From positions 1 to 64,000 of the forward strand of contig NZ_LN650648.1 in NCBI RefSeq assembly GCF_900002575.1: a stretch of 64,000 nucleotides of DNA. Direction: 5' to 3'. Made by a program: the position numbers and the translations under genes. Shown piece by piece: positions 38,767 through 45,952 of this stretch. The stretch comes from Romboutsia hominis (GTDB lineage Bacteria; Bacillota; Clostridia; Peptostreptococcales; Peptostreptococcaceae). The notes below the pieces were generated by a model that worked only from the letters and a program-made list of their open reading frames with translations, made no database searches and was not told the DNA's origin. The number at the start of each line of letters is the position of its first letter. The first letter of the stretch is position 1.

Positions 38767-40221
38767 ATGGGTAAGATAAGTATTGTAGGACTTGGCCCTG
38801 GAGATTATTCTTTAATTAGTCAGGGAGCATTAGAAGCCTTACAGTCAGCTCAAAAGATATTCTTACGAACAGAGAAACATCCAACAGTGGACAAGCTAAA
38901 AGAATCTATAAAATATACTTCTCTAGATTATTTTTATGAAAAAGAAGAAAACTTTGAAGACGTATATACAAAGATTTCAGAATTTATAATAGAAACATCT
39001 AAAGAAGGGGACTTAGTATATGCTGTCCCAGGGCATCCAAGAGTTGCAGAAAAGTCTGTAGGTATAATAGAATCTATGGCAAGAGAAAAGGGCATAGAAG
39101 TAGAAACAATTGCATCTATGAGTTTTGTAGACGCTATGTTTAACTACTTAGCAGTTGACCCTGCAGATGGATTTAAGTTGATAGATGCATTTGAGATACA
39201 AAATTCCTATATAGATACAAATACTGCAATGATAATAACTCAAATATATGATAGCTTTATAGCTTCAAATATTAAGTTACAATTAATGGAGTATTATGAT
39301 TATGATCAAGAAGTATGTATAGTAAGTGGTGCAGGTGTCAAAAATCTAGAAAGTAAGAAATATGTACCTTTATTCGAGCTAGATAGAATGGAAAATAAAT
39401 TCGATTATTTAACGAGTTTATATATACCAAAAAGCTCTAAAAAAGTGTATAATACAGTAAATGACTTATATCAAATAATGGAAACTTTAAGAGGTCCAGG
39501 TGGTTGTGACTGGGATAAAAAGCAGACTCATGAATCATTAAAAAAATATGTCATAGAAGAAGCGTACGAGCTTTGTCAAGCTATAGATAACGATGATATA
39601 GATGAAATGATAGAAGAGCTAGGAGATATCCTTTTACAAGTTATATTCCACTGTCAAATAGGACAAGAAGAAGGATTATTTGATTTAAAAGAAGTTGTAG
39701 CTGGTATATGCGAAAAACTTATACATAGACATCCTCATGTTTTCAAAAATGAAGATATTGATATGAATACATTTGATAAAACATGGGAAGAGTTAAAAAA
39801 AGAAGAAAAAGGTGAAGACACCGTAACAGAAGGATTAAAAAGAATACCTAAATATTTACCTGCTCTTACAAAGGCTGAAAAAATACAATATAAAGCAGCT
39901 TTAGTAGGATTCGACTGGGATAATATTGATGATGTATTAAAAAAAGTTGAGGAAGAATATAAAGAATTACTTGACGAACACAAACAAGGAAATATAAAAT
40001 ACATAAAGGAAGAACTAGGAGATTTATTATTCTCAATAGTAAATTTATCCAGATTTTTAGGTATAAATCCAGAAGAAGCATTAAACCTTACAAGTCAAAA
40101 ATTTATAAATAGATTTGAATTTGTTGAGGAAGGCTCAAGAAAATTAAACAAAAAATTAGAAGATATGAGCCTTGAAGAAATGGACAATCTTTGGAATGAA
40201 GCAAAAGCTAATAAGTTATAA
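38767..40221 (+). CDS. mazG: MazG nucleotide pyrophosphohydrolase fused to tetrapyrrole-methylase domain (YabN)
   Basis: A 484-residue two-part protein. The N-terminal ~220 residues form a tetrapyrrole (SAM) methylase-like domain with IVGLGPGDYSLIS. The rest is MazG with two all-alpha NTP-PPase repeats; the metal-binding EE-x-ED clusters are visible in EEAYELCQAI, EELGDILLQ and later KEELGDLLFS, and GGCDWDKKQTH is the family signature. It hydrolyses NTPs and dNTPs to monophosphates, housecleaning the pool. The function of the methylase domain is unknown. Synteny as yabN. Confidence 0.94.
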   Translation: MGKISIVGLGPGDYSLISQGALEALQSAQKIFLRTEKHPTVDKLKESIKYTSLDYFYEKEENFEDVYTKISEFIIETSKEGDLVYAVPGHPRVAEKSVGIIESMAREKGIEVETIASMSFVDAMFNYLAVDPADGFKLIDAFEIQNSYIDTNTAMIITQIYDSFIASNIKLQLMEYYDYDQEVCIVSGAGVKNLESKKYVPLFELDRMENKFDYLTSLYIPKSSKKVYNTVNDLYQIMETLRGPGGCDWDKKQTHESLKKYVIEEAYELCQAIDNDDIDEMIEELGDILLQVIFHCQIGQEEGLFDLKEVVAGICEKLIHRHPHVFKNEDIDMNTFDKTWEELKKEEKGEDTVTEGLKRIPKYLPALTKAEKIQYKAALVGFDWDNIDDVLKKVEEEYKELLDEHKQGNIKYIKEELGDLLFSIVNLSRFLGINPEEALNLTSQKFINRFEFVEEGSRKLNKKLEDMSLEEMDNLWNEAKANKL

Positions 40222-40292
40222 TTTTTAGCTAAAAACTAGAATTTAAAAATAAGAATTCTATTATTATATAAATTTTTTAGGAGGTAAGTATC

Positions 40293-40571
40293 GTGAATAA
40301 AGCTGAATTAGTTGCAAAAATGGCAGAAAAGAGTGAATTAACTAAGAAGGAAGCAGAAGCAGCATTAAACGCTTTTATGAAATCAGTAGAAGAAGCATTA
40401 GTAGGTGGAGAAAAAGTTCAATTAGTAGGATTTGGAACATTCGAAACTAGAGAGAGAGCTGCTAGACAAGGAAGAAACCCAAGAAACCCAGAAGAAGTTA
40501 TAGAAATACCAGCTTCTAAAGCTCCAGTATTCAAGGCTGGAAAAGGTCTTAAAGATATAATAAATGGATAA
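40293..40571 (+). CDS. hup: HU family DNA-binding protein
   Basis: A 92-residue nucleoid protein. [21 protein letters not shown], the beta-arm [21 protein letters not shown] and the C-terminal [10 protein letters not shown] match HU. It bends and compacts DNA as a dimer. Shine-Dalgarno TAGGAGGT is near the start. It has its own terminator, so it is likely highly expressed as a single gene. Insertion of hup between mazG and rqcP differs from B. subtilis. Confidence 0.97.
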   Translation: MNKAELVAKMAEKSELTKKEAEAALNAFMKSVEEALVGGEKVQLVGFGTFETRERAARQGRNPRNPEEVIEIPASKAPVFKAGKGLKDIING

Positions 40572-40581
40572 TTATTAAATT

Positions 40582-40612
40582 AAAAAGTGTGGAATTTTAT
40601 ACCACACTTTTT
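40582..40612 (+). terminator. Terminator after hup
   Basis: AAAAAGTGTGG pairs with CCACACTTTTT around a short loop; the 3' arm carries the T tract. Confidence 0.9.
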
Positions 40613-40659
40613 CTATATACTAATATAAATATAATTTTTTAAGGAAGTGAACTTAGATA

Positions 40660-40902
40660 ATGAGATTAGATAAATTTTTAAAAGTGTCTAGAATAATAAA
40701 GAGAAGAACAGTAGCTAAAGAGGCTTGTGATAAGGGGATAGTTACTATAAATGGGAAAGTTGCAAAATCTTCATCAGAAGTAAATGTAGGGGATTTATTA
40801 GAAATAACTTTTGGAGAAAAAGTTATGAAGGTAAAGATAAATGAAATAAGAGAGCATGTATTAAAAAATGATGCAAAAGAAATGTATGAAATAGTAGAAT
40901 AA
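40660..40902 (+). CDS. rqcP: RqcP / YabO S4-domain RNA-binding protein
   Basis: An 80-residue S4 domain protein (HslR family): MRLDKFLKVSRIIKRRTVAKE and GIVTINGKVAKSSSEVNVGD. In B. subtilis RqcP (YabO) works with RqcH on 50S subunits carrying stalled peptidyl-tRNA in ribosome quality control. Shine-Dalgarno AAGGAAGTGA precedes the ATG. It heads the rqcP-yabP-yabQ-divIC cluster. Confidence 0.93.
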   Translation: MRLDKFLKVSRIIKRRTVAKEACDKGIVTINGKVAKSSSEVNVGDLLEITFGEKVMKVKINEIREHVLKNDAKEMYEIVE

Positions 40903-40963
40903 AAATAGGATATCCTCAGTATATTTATAGTAGTATTAATTGAAAATTTACTGGGGGGGTACT

Positions 40964-41218
40964 ATGGAACATAATATAACCTTAAAGGATAGGAGCAATT
41001 TAATTGTTTCTGGTGTAGAGCACATCTACTCCTTTAGCGATAAAAAGGTAGAAGTTAAAACAAGCGCAGGTGAAATGGTAATAGAAGGTGAAAACCTAGA
41101 TATGAGTAAGCTGAGCATAGACGAGAAAGTTATAAATGTAGATGGAACCATAAATGCTATAATTTACTCCAAGGAAAGAAAAACACAAGAAAGCTTTTTT
41201 AAGAAGGTGTTTAAGTAG
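40964..41218 (+). CDS. yabP: Sporulation protein YabP
   Basis: An 84-residue protein of the YabP/YqfC family: MEHNITLKDRSNLIVSGVEH and a beta-rich core. YabP is required for sporulation in B. subtilis. I place the start at ATG 40964, after the G-rich ribosome site (G7 at 40953-40959); an in-frame TTG at 40940 has no such site. yabQ begins at the next base after its stop, implying coupled translation. Confidence 0.93.
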   Translation: MEHNITLKDRSNLIVSGVEHIYSFSDKKVEVKTSAGEMVIEGENLDMSKLSIDEKVINVDGTINAIIYSKERKTQESFFKKVFK

Positions 41219-41713
41219 ATGACTCCGTTTACTCAAGATGCTAGTTATTTTTTTGCAACTATTTACGGTGGGATAGTTGTAGGCGTATTATTTGATATTT
41301 ATAGAGTTATAAAATCAAATTTTAAATTTATAAAATACTGCTCTTTAGTTTTTGATGCATTATTTTGGATTTTAACTACAATAACAGTTTTTATAACCGT
41401 AAATGCAATAGAATCTTTTGAACTGAGATATTATCATTTTTTAGCCTTATTTATTGGTTTTATTTTATATTACAACACCATAAGCAAATTTGTTTTAGCA
41501 ATAATGAATAAAGTATTATATATTTTAACAGCATTAATCAAAAATACCACAAAGTACATAGTCAGTATTTTGAAGAATTTGTATTACGTTATGATATACA
41601 CACTACACTTTTTATTTGATATGATATTTTATATACCTAATATGATTGTACTTATAAATAGGGGAGTGAAGAGAAAAACATTAGGTAAGATAAAAATAAG
41701 AAAAAAGGTGTAG
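41219..41713 (+). CDS. yabQ: Spore cortex biosynthesis protein YabQ
   Basis: A 164-residue membrane protein with about four hydrophobic segments in its first ~120 residues and a basic C-terminus. The conserved N-terminal FFATIYGGIVVGVLFDIYRV matches YabQ, required for spore cortex formation and located at the forespore membrane in B. subtilis. Translation couples to yabP (no gap), and divIC follows after 6 bp. Confidence 0.92.
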   Translation: MTPFTQDASYFFATIYGGIVVGVLFDIYRVIKSNFKFIKYCSLVFDALFWILTTITVFITVNAIESFELRYYHFLALFIGFILYYNTISKFVLAIMNKVLYILTALIKNTTKYIVSILKNLYYVMIYTLHFLFDMIFYIPNMIVLINRGVKRKTLGKIKIRKKV

Positions 41714-41719
41714 GTTAAT

Positions 41720-42004
41720 ATGAACTTAAGAAAAAAATTTTCGAGCCAGTTTATAGTATTAACATTATTTTTAGGTGTCATAATAGTAGGCATGATGAGT
41801 GGATTTATATTTCAACTAAAAAAGTATAAGGAATATAAAGAAGAAATTTATAGTCTCAATGAGCAAATAAAAGAGACTAGGCTAGAAATAAAAGAGGCTG
41901 AAAAAGCAAAGAGTAATAACGACCTAGAGACTATGGCTAGAGAACGCTTAAATATGGTTAAGCCAGGGGAAATCATATATATTGATATAAAAGAAGGTAA
42001 CTAA
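41720..42004 (+). CDS. divIC: Septum formation initiator, DivIC/FtsB family
   Basis: A 94-residue bitopic cell-division protein: short basic N-terminus, one membrane helix (~14-34), then a coiled coil (~38-70: KKYKEYKEEIYSLNEQIKE) and a DivIC tail with MARERLNMVKPGEI. It partners FtsL and DivIB in the divisome. It ends the rqcP-yabP-yabQ-divIC unit; the terminator stem overlaps its last codons. Confidence 0.92.
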   Translation: MNLRKKFSSQFIVLTLFLGVIIVGMMSGFIFQLKKYKEYKEEIYSLNEQIKETRLEIKEAEKAKSNNDLETMARERLNMVKPGEIIYIDIKEGN

Positions 42005-42018
42005 GTTACCTTCTTTTT
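41989..42018 (+). terminator. Terminator overlapping the end of divIC
   Basis: AAAAGAAGGTAAC (41989-42001) pairs with GTTACCTTCTTTT, stop codon in the loop, T tract in the 3' arm. Confidence 0.88.
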
Positions 42019-42133
42019 AGATGATAAATATTTAAGGTATGTGAATGCATGTAAATATGAGATAATTAACATATATAGTTAAAAAATTAGTTGTACCTTA
42101 TTATTGAACAAAAAAGACAAAGGAGATATACCA

Positions 42134-43054
42134 ATGAAGATAGGAGCAATTGATATTGGAACAAACTCAATGAGACTTTTAGTGGCTGATTATATAAATG
42201 GCAAGATAGAAAATAGAAAAAAATTTATAAATACTACACGAATAGGACAAGGTGTAGATAAAGAAGGATATATAAATAAAGAAGCGATAGATAGAAATAT
42301 AAAAGCACTAGAAACATTCTCTGATATATGTAAAGAAGAAGGTTGTGAAAAAATATATGCAATGGGAACTTCTGCATTAAGAGACAGCAAGAATAAAAAT
42401 GAATTTATAGACTTAGCCAAAGAAAAAACAGGCATAGATATAGAAATAATAAGTGGCGTAGAAGAGTCAAATTTAGGATTTAAGGGTGTGTTAGAAGGTC
42501 TAAATGAAAAAGATAATATATTAGTAATAGATATTGGTGGAGGATCAACAGAGTTTATAATTGGAAACCGAAAAGGAATAAGTTTTGCTAAAAGTGAAAA
42601 TGTAGGAGCCTTAAGGATGACAGAAAAATTTTTAAAAAAAGATCCAATAGATAACAAAGAATTTGAAGATATGGAAGTTTTCATAGAAAATACATTAAAA
42701 GATACATTAGAGTATATAAAAAGTTGCAATATAAGTTATCTTGTAGGCATAGGCGGAACTATAACATCTTTATCAGCAATTAACCAGGAATTAGAAGTCT
42801 ATTCTATGGAAAAAATACACAATAGTGAAATATGCAAAAAAGATATAGATATAGTTCTACAAAGTTTAAAGAATATGACACTAAATGATAAAAAAAGATT
42901 AAAAGGATTACAGCCTAAAAGAGCAGATATTATAACTGCTGGTGTAAAAATACTAGATAAAATAATGGAAAAACTAGAAAGTCAAAAAATAATTGTAAGT
43001 GAATACGATAATTTGGAAGGATTAATCTGTCAAAAATCAAAAAATATGTCTTAA
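42134..43054 (+). CDS. Ppx/GppA family exopolyphosphatase
   Basis: A 306-residue ASKHA-fold phosphatase: AIDIGTNSMRLLVAD (phosphate 1), MGTSALRDSKN, VIDIGGGSTEF (phosphate 2) and GIGGTITSLSAI. These enzymes cleave polyphosphate or pppGpp; the one-module form lacks the C-terminal HD domain of E. coli Ppx. The start is ATG 42134 with AAAGGAGATATA upstream; an in-frame TTG at 42104 precedes it. It stands before spoIIE and ends close to the hairpin that covers the spoIIE ribosome site. Confidence 0.9.
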   Translation: MKIGAIDIGTNSMRLLVADYINGKIENRKKFINTTRIGQGVDKEGYINKEAIDRNIKALETFSDICKEEGCEKIYAMGTSALRDSKNKNEFIDLAKEKTGIDIEIISGVEESNLGFKGVLEGLNEKDNILVIDIGGGSTEFIIGNRKGISFAKSENVGALRMTEKFLKKDPIDNKEFEDMEVFIENTLKDTLEYIKSCNISYLVGIGGTITSLSAINQELEVYSMEKIHNSEICKKDIDIVLQSLKNMTLNDKKRLKGLQPKRADIITAGVKILDKIMEKLESQKIIVSEYDNLEGLICQKSKNMS

Positions 43055-43078
43055 TGTTTTTATTATAGAGAACTCATT

Positions 43079-43112
43079 ATGACAAAAACATTACCCCCCT
43101 CTTTGTTACAAT
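43079..43112 (+). promoter_or_regulatory. Candidate spoIIE promoter with wide spacing
   Basis: ATGACA (43079-43084) and TACAAT (43107-43112) are separated by 22 bp. Wide spacing of this kind is known for Spo0A-activated sigma-A promoters such as B. subtilis spoIIG and spoIIE. Imperfect 0A-like sequences lie nearby (CTGTCAAAA near 43028, and TTTGTCATA on the other strand near 43078-43086). Transcription would start near 43119, inside the loop of the hairpin described next. Weak prediction. Confidence 0.35.
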
Positions 43113-43143
43113 CTCATTATAAACAAAAGAGGGGGATTTTTTT
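43094..43143 (+). terminator. Hairpin with U tract overlapping the spoIIE ribosome-binding site
   Basis: CCCCCTCTTT (43095-43104) plus GTT pairs with AACAAAAGAGGGGG (43122-43135), 13 bp with one bulged A, followed by A and T7 reaching the spoIIE ATG. It looks like a terminator for ppx, but its 3' arm is also the only Shine-Dalgarno (GAGGGGG) of spoIIE, so the full hairpin would also block translation. Confidence 0.75.
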
Positions 43144-45513
43144 ATGGAGAAGAGTTCAGTAAAATTAAAAGATAAAACTATTAAAATTAATTATAGAAAA
43201 TTTAATAGATATATGGAATTAAACACAATTGTATTTATATTAATGGCATTTTTGCTAAGTAGGACTATTTTGATGGATACTATAGCACCTCTGGGATTAG
43301 CATTTTTCATATATGTATCTAAGATAGAAAAATATAGACTTCCTGCTTTTATGGCAACGTTGTTGGGAATAATTTTATCCGGAAACACTATGCCTTATAT
43401 TTTGAAGTATATCCTATGCTTAATTATATATATGTCAATAAACAAGAAAATTAAAGGTGTTAATTCAACCTGGAAGATAGCTCTTTTGGGAACTTTTATT
43501 ATATTACCTATATCTATTGGACAAGCTCTTTTATCTAATAGATATGTATATGATATTTTTATAGCAATTATGGAATCATCTATAGTATTTATCGGAATAT
43601 ATATATTTTCTTATGGTATTGATTTGCTGAGTAATTCTAATAAGAAAATAACTATGAATGTAGAAGAAATTATATCTTTAAGTATAATAGTTACTTTAAG
43701 TATTATGGGAATAGGAGATATGTATATCTTAGGGGTGTCTTTAAAAACAGTCTTGTCTACAATACTTATTCTTATGGCATCTATTATTGGAGGTGCAGCT
43801 ATGGGAGCTACTTCTGGGGTTATAGTTGGAATAGCATTTATGATAAGTGATATAACTAGTGCTATATATATGGGAGTGTTCTCTGTATCGGGACTAATAA
43901 GTGGGGCTTTTAACAAATTAAACAAATATATTTGTATAATAGGGTATATATTATCTTGGTTTATGATATATGGCTATAGTCTAGGTGTTGGATTGGATAT
44001 TCAACAAATGAGGGATATGTTAATAGGGTGCTTAATAGTATTATTATTACCAAAGAAAGCTTTTGATAGAATAGAAAATAGGATAAGAGTTAATGTGAAC
44101 TCTAATGAAGTAGTTAATGACTATATAGATAGAATGAAAAGCTTAACTAATAATAGACTATTGAATATGAGCAAAGCTTATGATAGTATAGCAGATACTT
44201 TTGATAAGATTAGAGAAAAAGAAAAAGTTGTAGATCAAAAGGATATAGCAAGTATAATAGATATGATTTATATTGATCAGTGTAAAAACTGTGGAATGAA
44301 AAGAAGATGCTGGGACTTAAAATTTAATTATACATATACTCTTATGAATGAGATATTACAAAGCATAGAGGAAGAAGGAGAGCTTAAAATAGACAGCGTA
44401 CCAGAAGATTTTGTAAAAGAGTGTATAACTCCAGAGGGAGTAATTAAAACAATAAATAATTATTATAAATTATTTTTAGTAGATTATAACTGGACAGTAA
44501 GATTTTCAGAAAGTAGAAAATTAATAGCAAACCAAATAAGAAGTATATCAAAATCTATGAAGTCTATATCCTATGATTTAGAAAATAATATTGTGCTAGA
44601 CTTAGAGAAAGAAAATGATTTAAAAGATGAATTAGAAAGAAACTGCATTTCAGTAAACAAGATAAATTATATAACAAAGAGTGATGATGACTTTGAAATA
44701 GTAATAAATAAAGATAACTGCATAGATGGATGTCTATGCGATAAAAAGCTAACAAATATTATATCTGATTATATGGGAACTAGTGTATCTGCTCAAAAGG
44801 TTGGATGTAGATCTTTAGGTCAAGAATGTAAAATAACTTTTAGTAGAAGTCAAAAATATAAAGCTATAACTGAAGTGATATCAATGTCAAAAGATGGACA
44901 TATATTGTGTGGGGATAATTATACACATATGGAGATAAGAGATAGTAAATATATGATGGCCATAAGCGATGGAATGGGTAAAGGTCGAAAAGCATATGAA
45001 GAATCATCTATAACTATAGATATATTAGAAAAAATGATGGATGCGAAAATTGAAGATGAAATAGTTATCAACACAATTAATAACATGTTATTATTAAAAT
45101 CGTCAGATGAGATGTTCTCTACATTAGATTTAGGAATAGTTGATTTAAAAAGAGGAATACTAGAAACTATAAAGATGGGGGCATGCCCTACATATATAAT
45201 GAGAGATAATAAAGATATAGATTTAATATCCTCATCATCATTACCAGTGGGGATTTTATGTGATATAAACTTAGATAGAAAGACAACAAAGGTTAAAGAT
45301 GGTGATTATATAATTATGGTATCTGATGGAATATTAGATGCTGGTAAGAATAACAATATGGGTGATAACTGGTTAATATACTTCATAAAAGATATGCAAA
45401 CTACCAATCCAAAAGAGATAGCTAATTTAATACTAGACAAATCTCTTGAAATGCAAGGTGAAACTATAGAGGATGATATGACAGTATTAGTTACTAAGAT
45501 ATATAAAAATTAA
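43144..45513 (+). CDS. spoIIE: Stage II sporulation protein E, serine phosphatase
   Basis: A 789-residue protein that dephosphorylates SpoIIAA to activate sigma-F in the forespore and localises to the polar septum. About ten membrane helices fill residues ~15-300, then a cytoplasmic regulatory region with a Cys cluster (CKNCGMKRRC), and the C-terminal PP2C domain with SDGMGKG (Asp609) and VSDGILDA (Asp728) metal ligands. The start ATG lies directly after a T7 tract. Downstream it lacks the tilS-hpt-ftsH genes usual in Bacillus; instead the DnaA-box-like region follows. Confidence 0.96.
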   Translation: MEKSSVKLKDKTIKINYRKFNRYMELNTIVFILMAFLLSRTILMDTIAPLGLAFFIYVSKIEKYRLPAFMATLLGIILSGNTMPYILKYILCLIIYMSINKKIKGVNSTWKIALLGTFIILPISIGQALLSNRYVYDIFIAIMESSIVFIGIYIFSYGIDLLSNSNKKITMNVEEIISLSIIVTLSIMGIGDMYILGVSLKTVLSTILILMASIIGGAAMGATSGVIVGIAFMISDITSAIYMGVFSVSGLISGAFNKLNKYICIIGYILSWFMIYGYSLGVGLDIQQMRDMLIGCLIVLLLPKKAFDRIENRIRVNVNSNEVVNDYIDRMKSLTNNRLLNMSKAYDSIADTFDKIREKEKVVDQKDIASIIDMIYIDQCKNCGMKRRCWDLKFNYTYTLMNEILQSIEEEGELKIDSVPEDFVKECITPEGVIKTINNYYKLFLVDYNWTVRFSESRKLIANQIRSISKSMKSISYDLENNIVLDLEKENDLKDELERNCISVNKINYITKSDDDFEIVINKDNCIDGCLCDKKLTNIISDYMGTSVSAQKVGCRSLGQECKITFSRSQKYKAITEVISMSKDGHILCGDNYTHMEIRDSKYMMAISDGMGKGRKAYEESSITIDILEKMMDAKIEDEIVINTINNMLLLKSSDEMFSTLDLGIVDLKRGILETIKMGACPTYIMRDNKDIDLISSSSLPVGILCDINLDRKTTKVKDGDYIIMVSDGILDAGKNNNMGDNWLIYFIKDMQTTNPKEIANLILDKSLEMQGETIEDDMTVLVTKIYKN

Positions 45514-45514
45514 C

Positions 45515-45852
45515 TTATCAACATATTGTTAATAATATGTTATTAAAATGTGGATAAGTTTAGAGTTGAGTAATATTAGCCTATATATATTGAAAACACA
45601 AAGTTCGACAAAGTAAAACAATAAATAAAAAAATATTTTTTTGATGCAATGAAATTGTATACAAATAAACTAAAAGTATTTATTAACAATATAAGTGAAT
45701 AACCTACAAAAACTTGTTGATAAGTATTAAATAATTGTTAATAAGTATGTTAAAAGTCAAAATTAAAAAAATTCCAATAGAATAAGAATATTGGAAAAAC
45801 TAAATATTTGTCGTAATATAGATTGTTAATATGTTGATAAGTATGTGGATAA
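45515..45852. promoter_or_regulatory. Cluster of DnaA-box-like and Spo0A-box-like sequences
   Basis: Eight DnaA-box-like 9-mers are in this gene-free stretch. TTATCCACA (perfect, reverse) at 45549-45557 and 45844-45852; TTATCAACA at 45515-45523 (forward), 45715-45723 and 45832-45840 (reverse); TTATTAACA at 45680-45688 (forward), 45527-45535 and 45736-45744 (reverse). Also a perfect 0A box TTCGACAAA (45604-45612), a near match TTTGTCGTA (45807-45815) and an inverted repeat TTCCAATA/TATTGGAA (45772-45796). No dnaA, dnaN or other replication gene is adjacent. This fills the 439-bp gap after spoIIE. Confidence 0.6.
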
Positions 45853-45903
45853 AGTGTTTATGTATAAATATTTAAAATGGTAATAGTTGAATAATAAGGA
45901 ACA

Positions 45904-45952
45904 AAAAAGCCATCCTATAAGTAAGTAGATTTTATTGAAAGGATGGCTTTTT
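45904..45952 (+). terminator. Hairpin with U tract overlapping the ribosome site of the M3 peptidase gene
   Basis: AAAAAGCCATCCT (45904-45916) pairs perfectly over 13 bp with AGGATGGCTTTTT (45940-45952) around a 23-nt loop. The 3' arm contains the Shine-Dalgarno AAAGGATGG and ends in T5 immediately before ATG 45953. Same layout as at spoIIE. Confidence 0.75.

Noticed and set aside
42190-42729. Reverse-strand frame of 179 codons inside the ppx gene
   Set aside because: Complete overlap with a well-supported gene; composition (Ser/Ile/Phe-rich) is that of a shadow frame.
45515-45852. Calling the DnaA-box region the chromosomal origin oriC
   Set aside because: No dnaA, dnaN, recF, gidA or rpmH gene is nearby; the wider gene order places this region away from dnaA in related genomes. 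Reported only as a box cluster.
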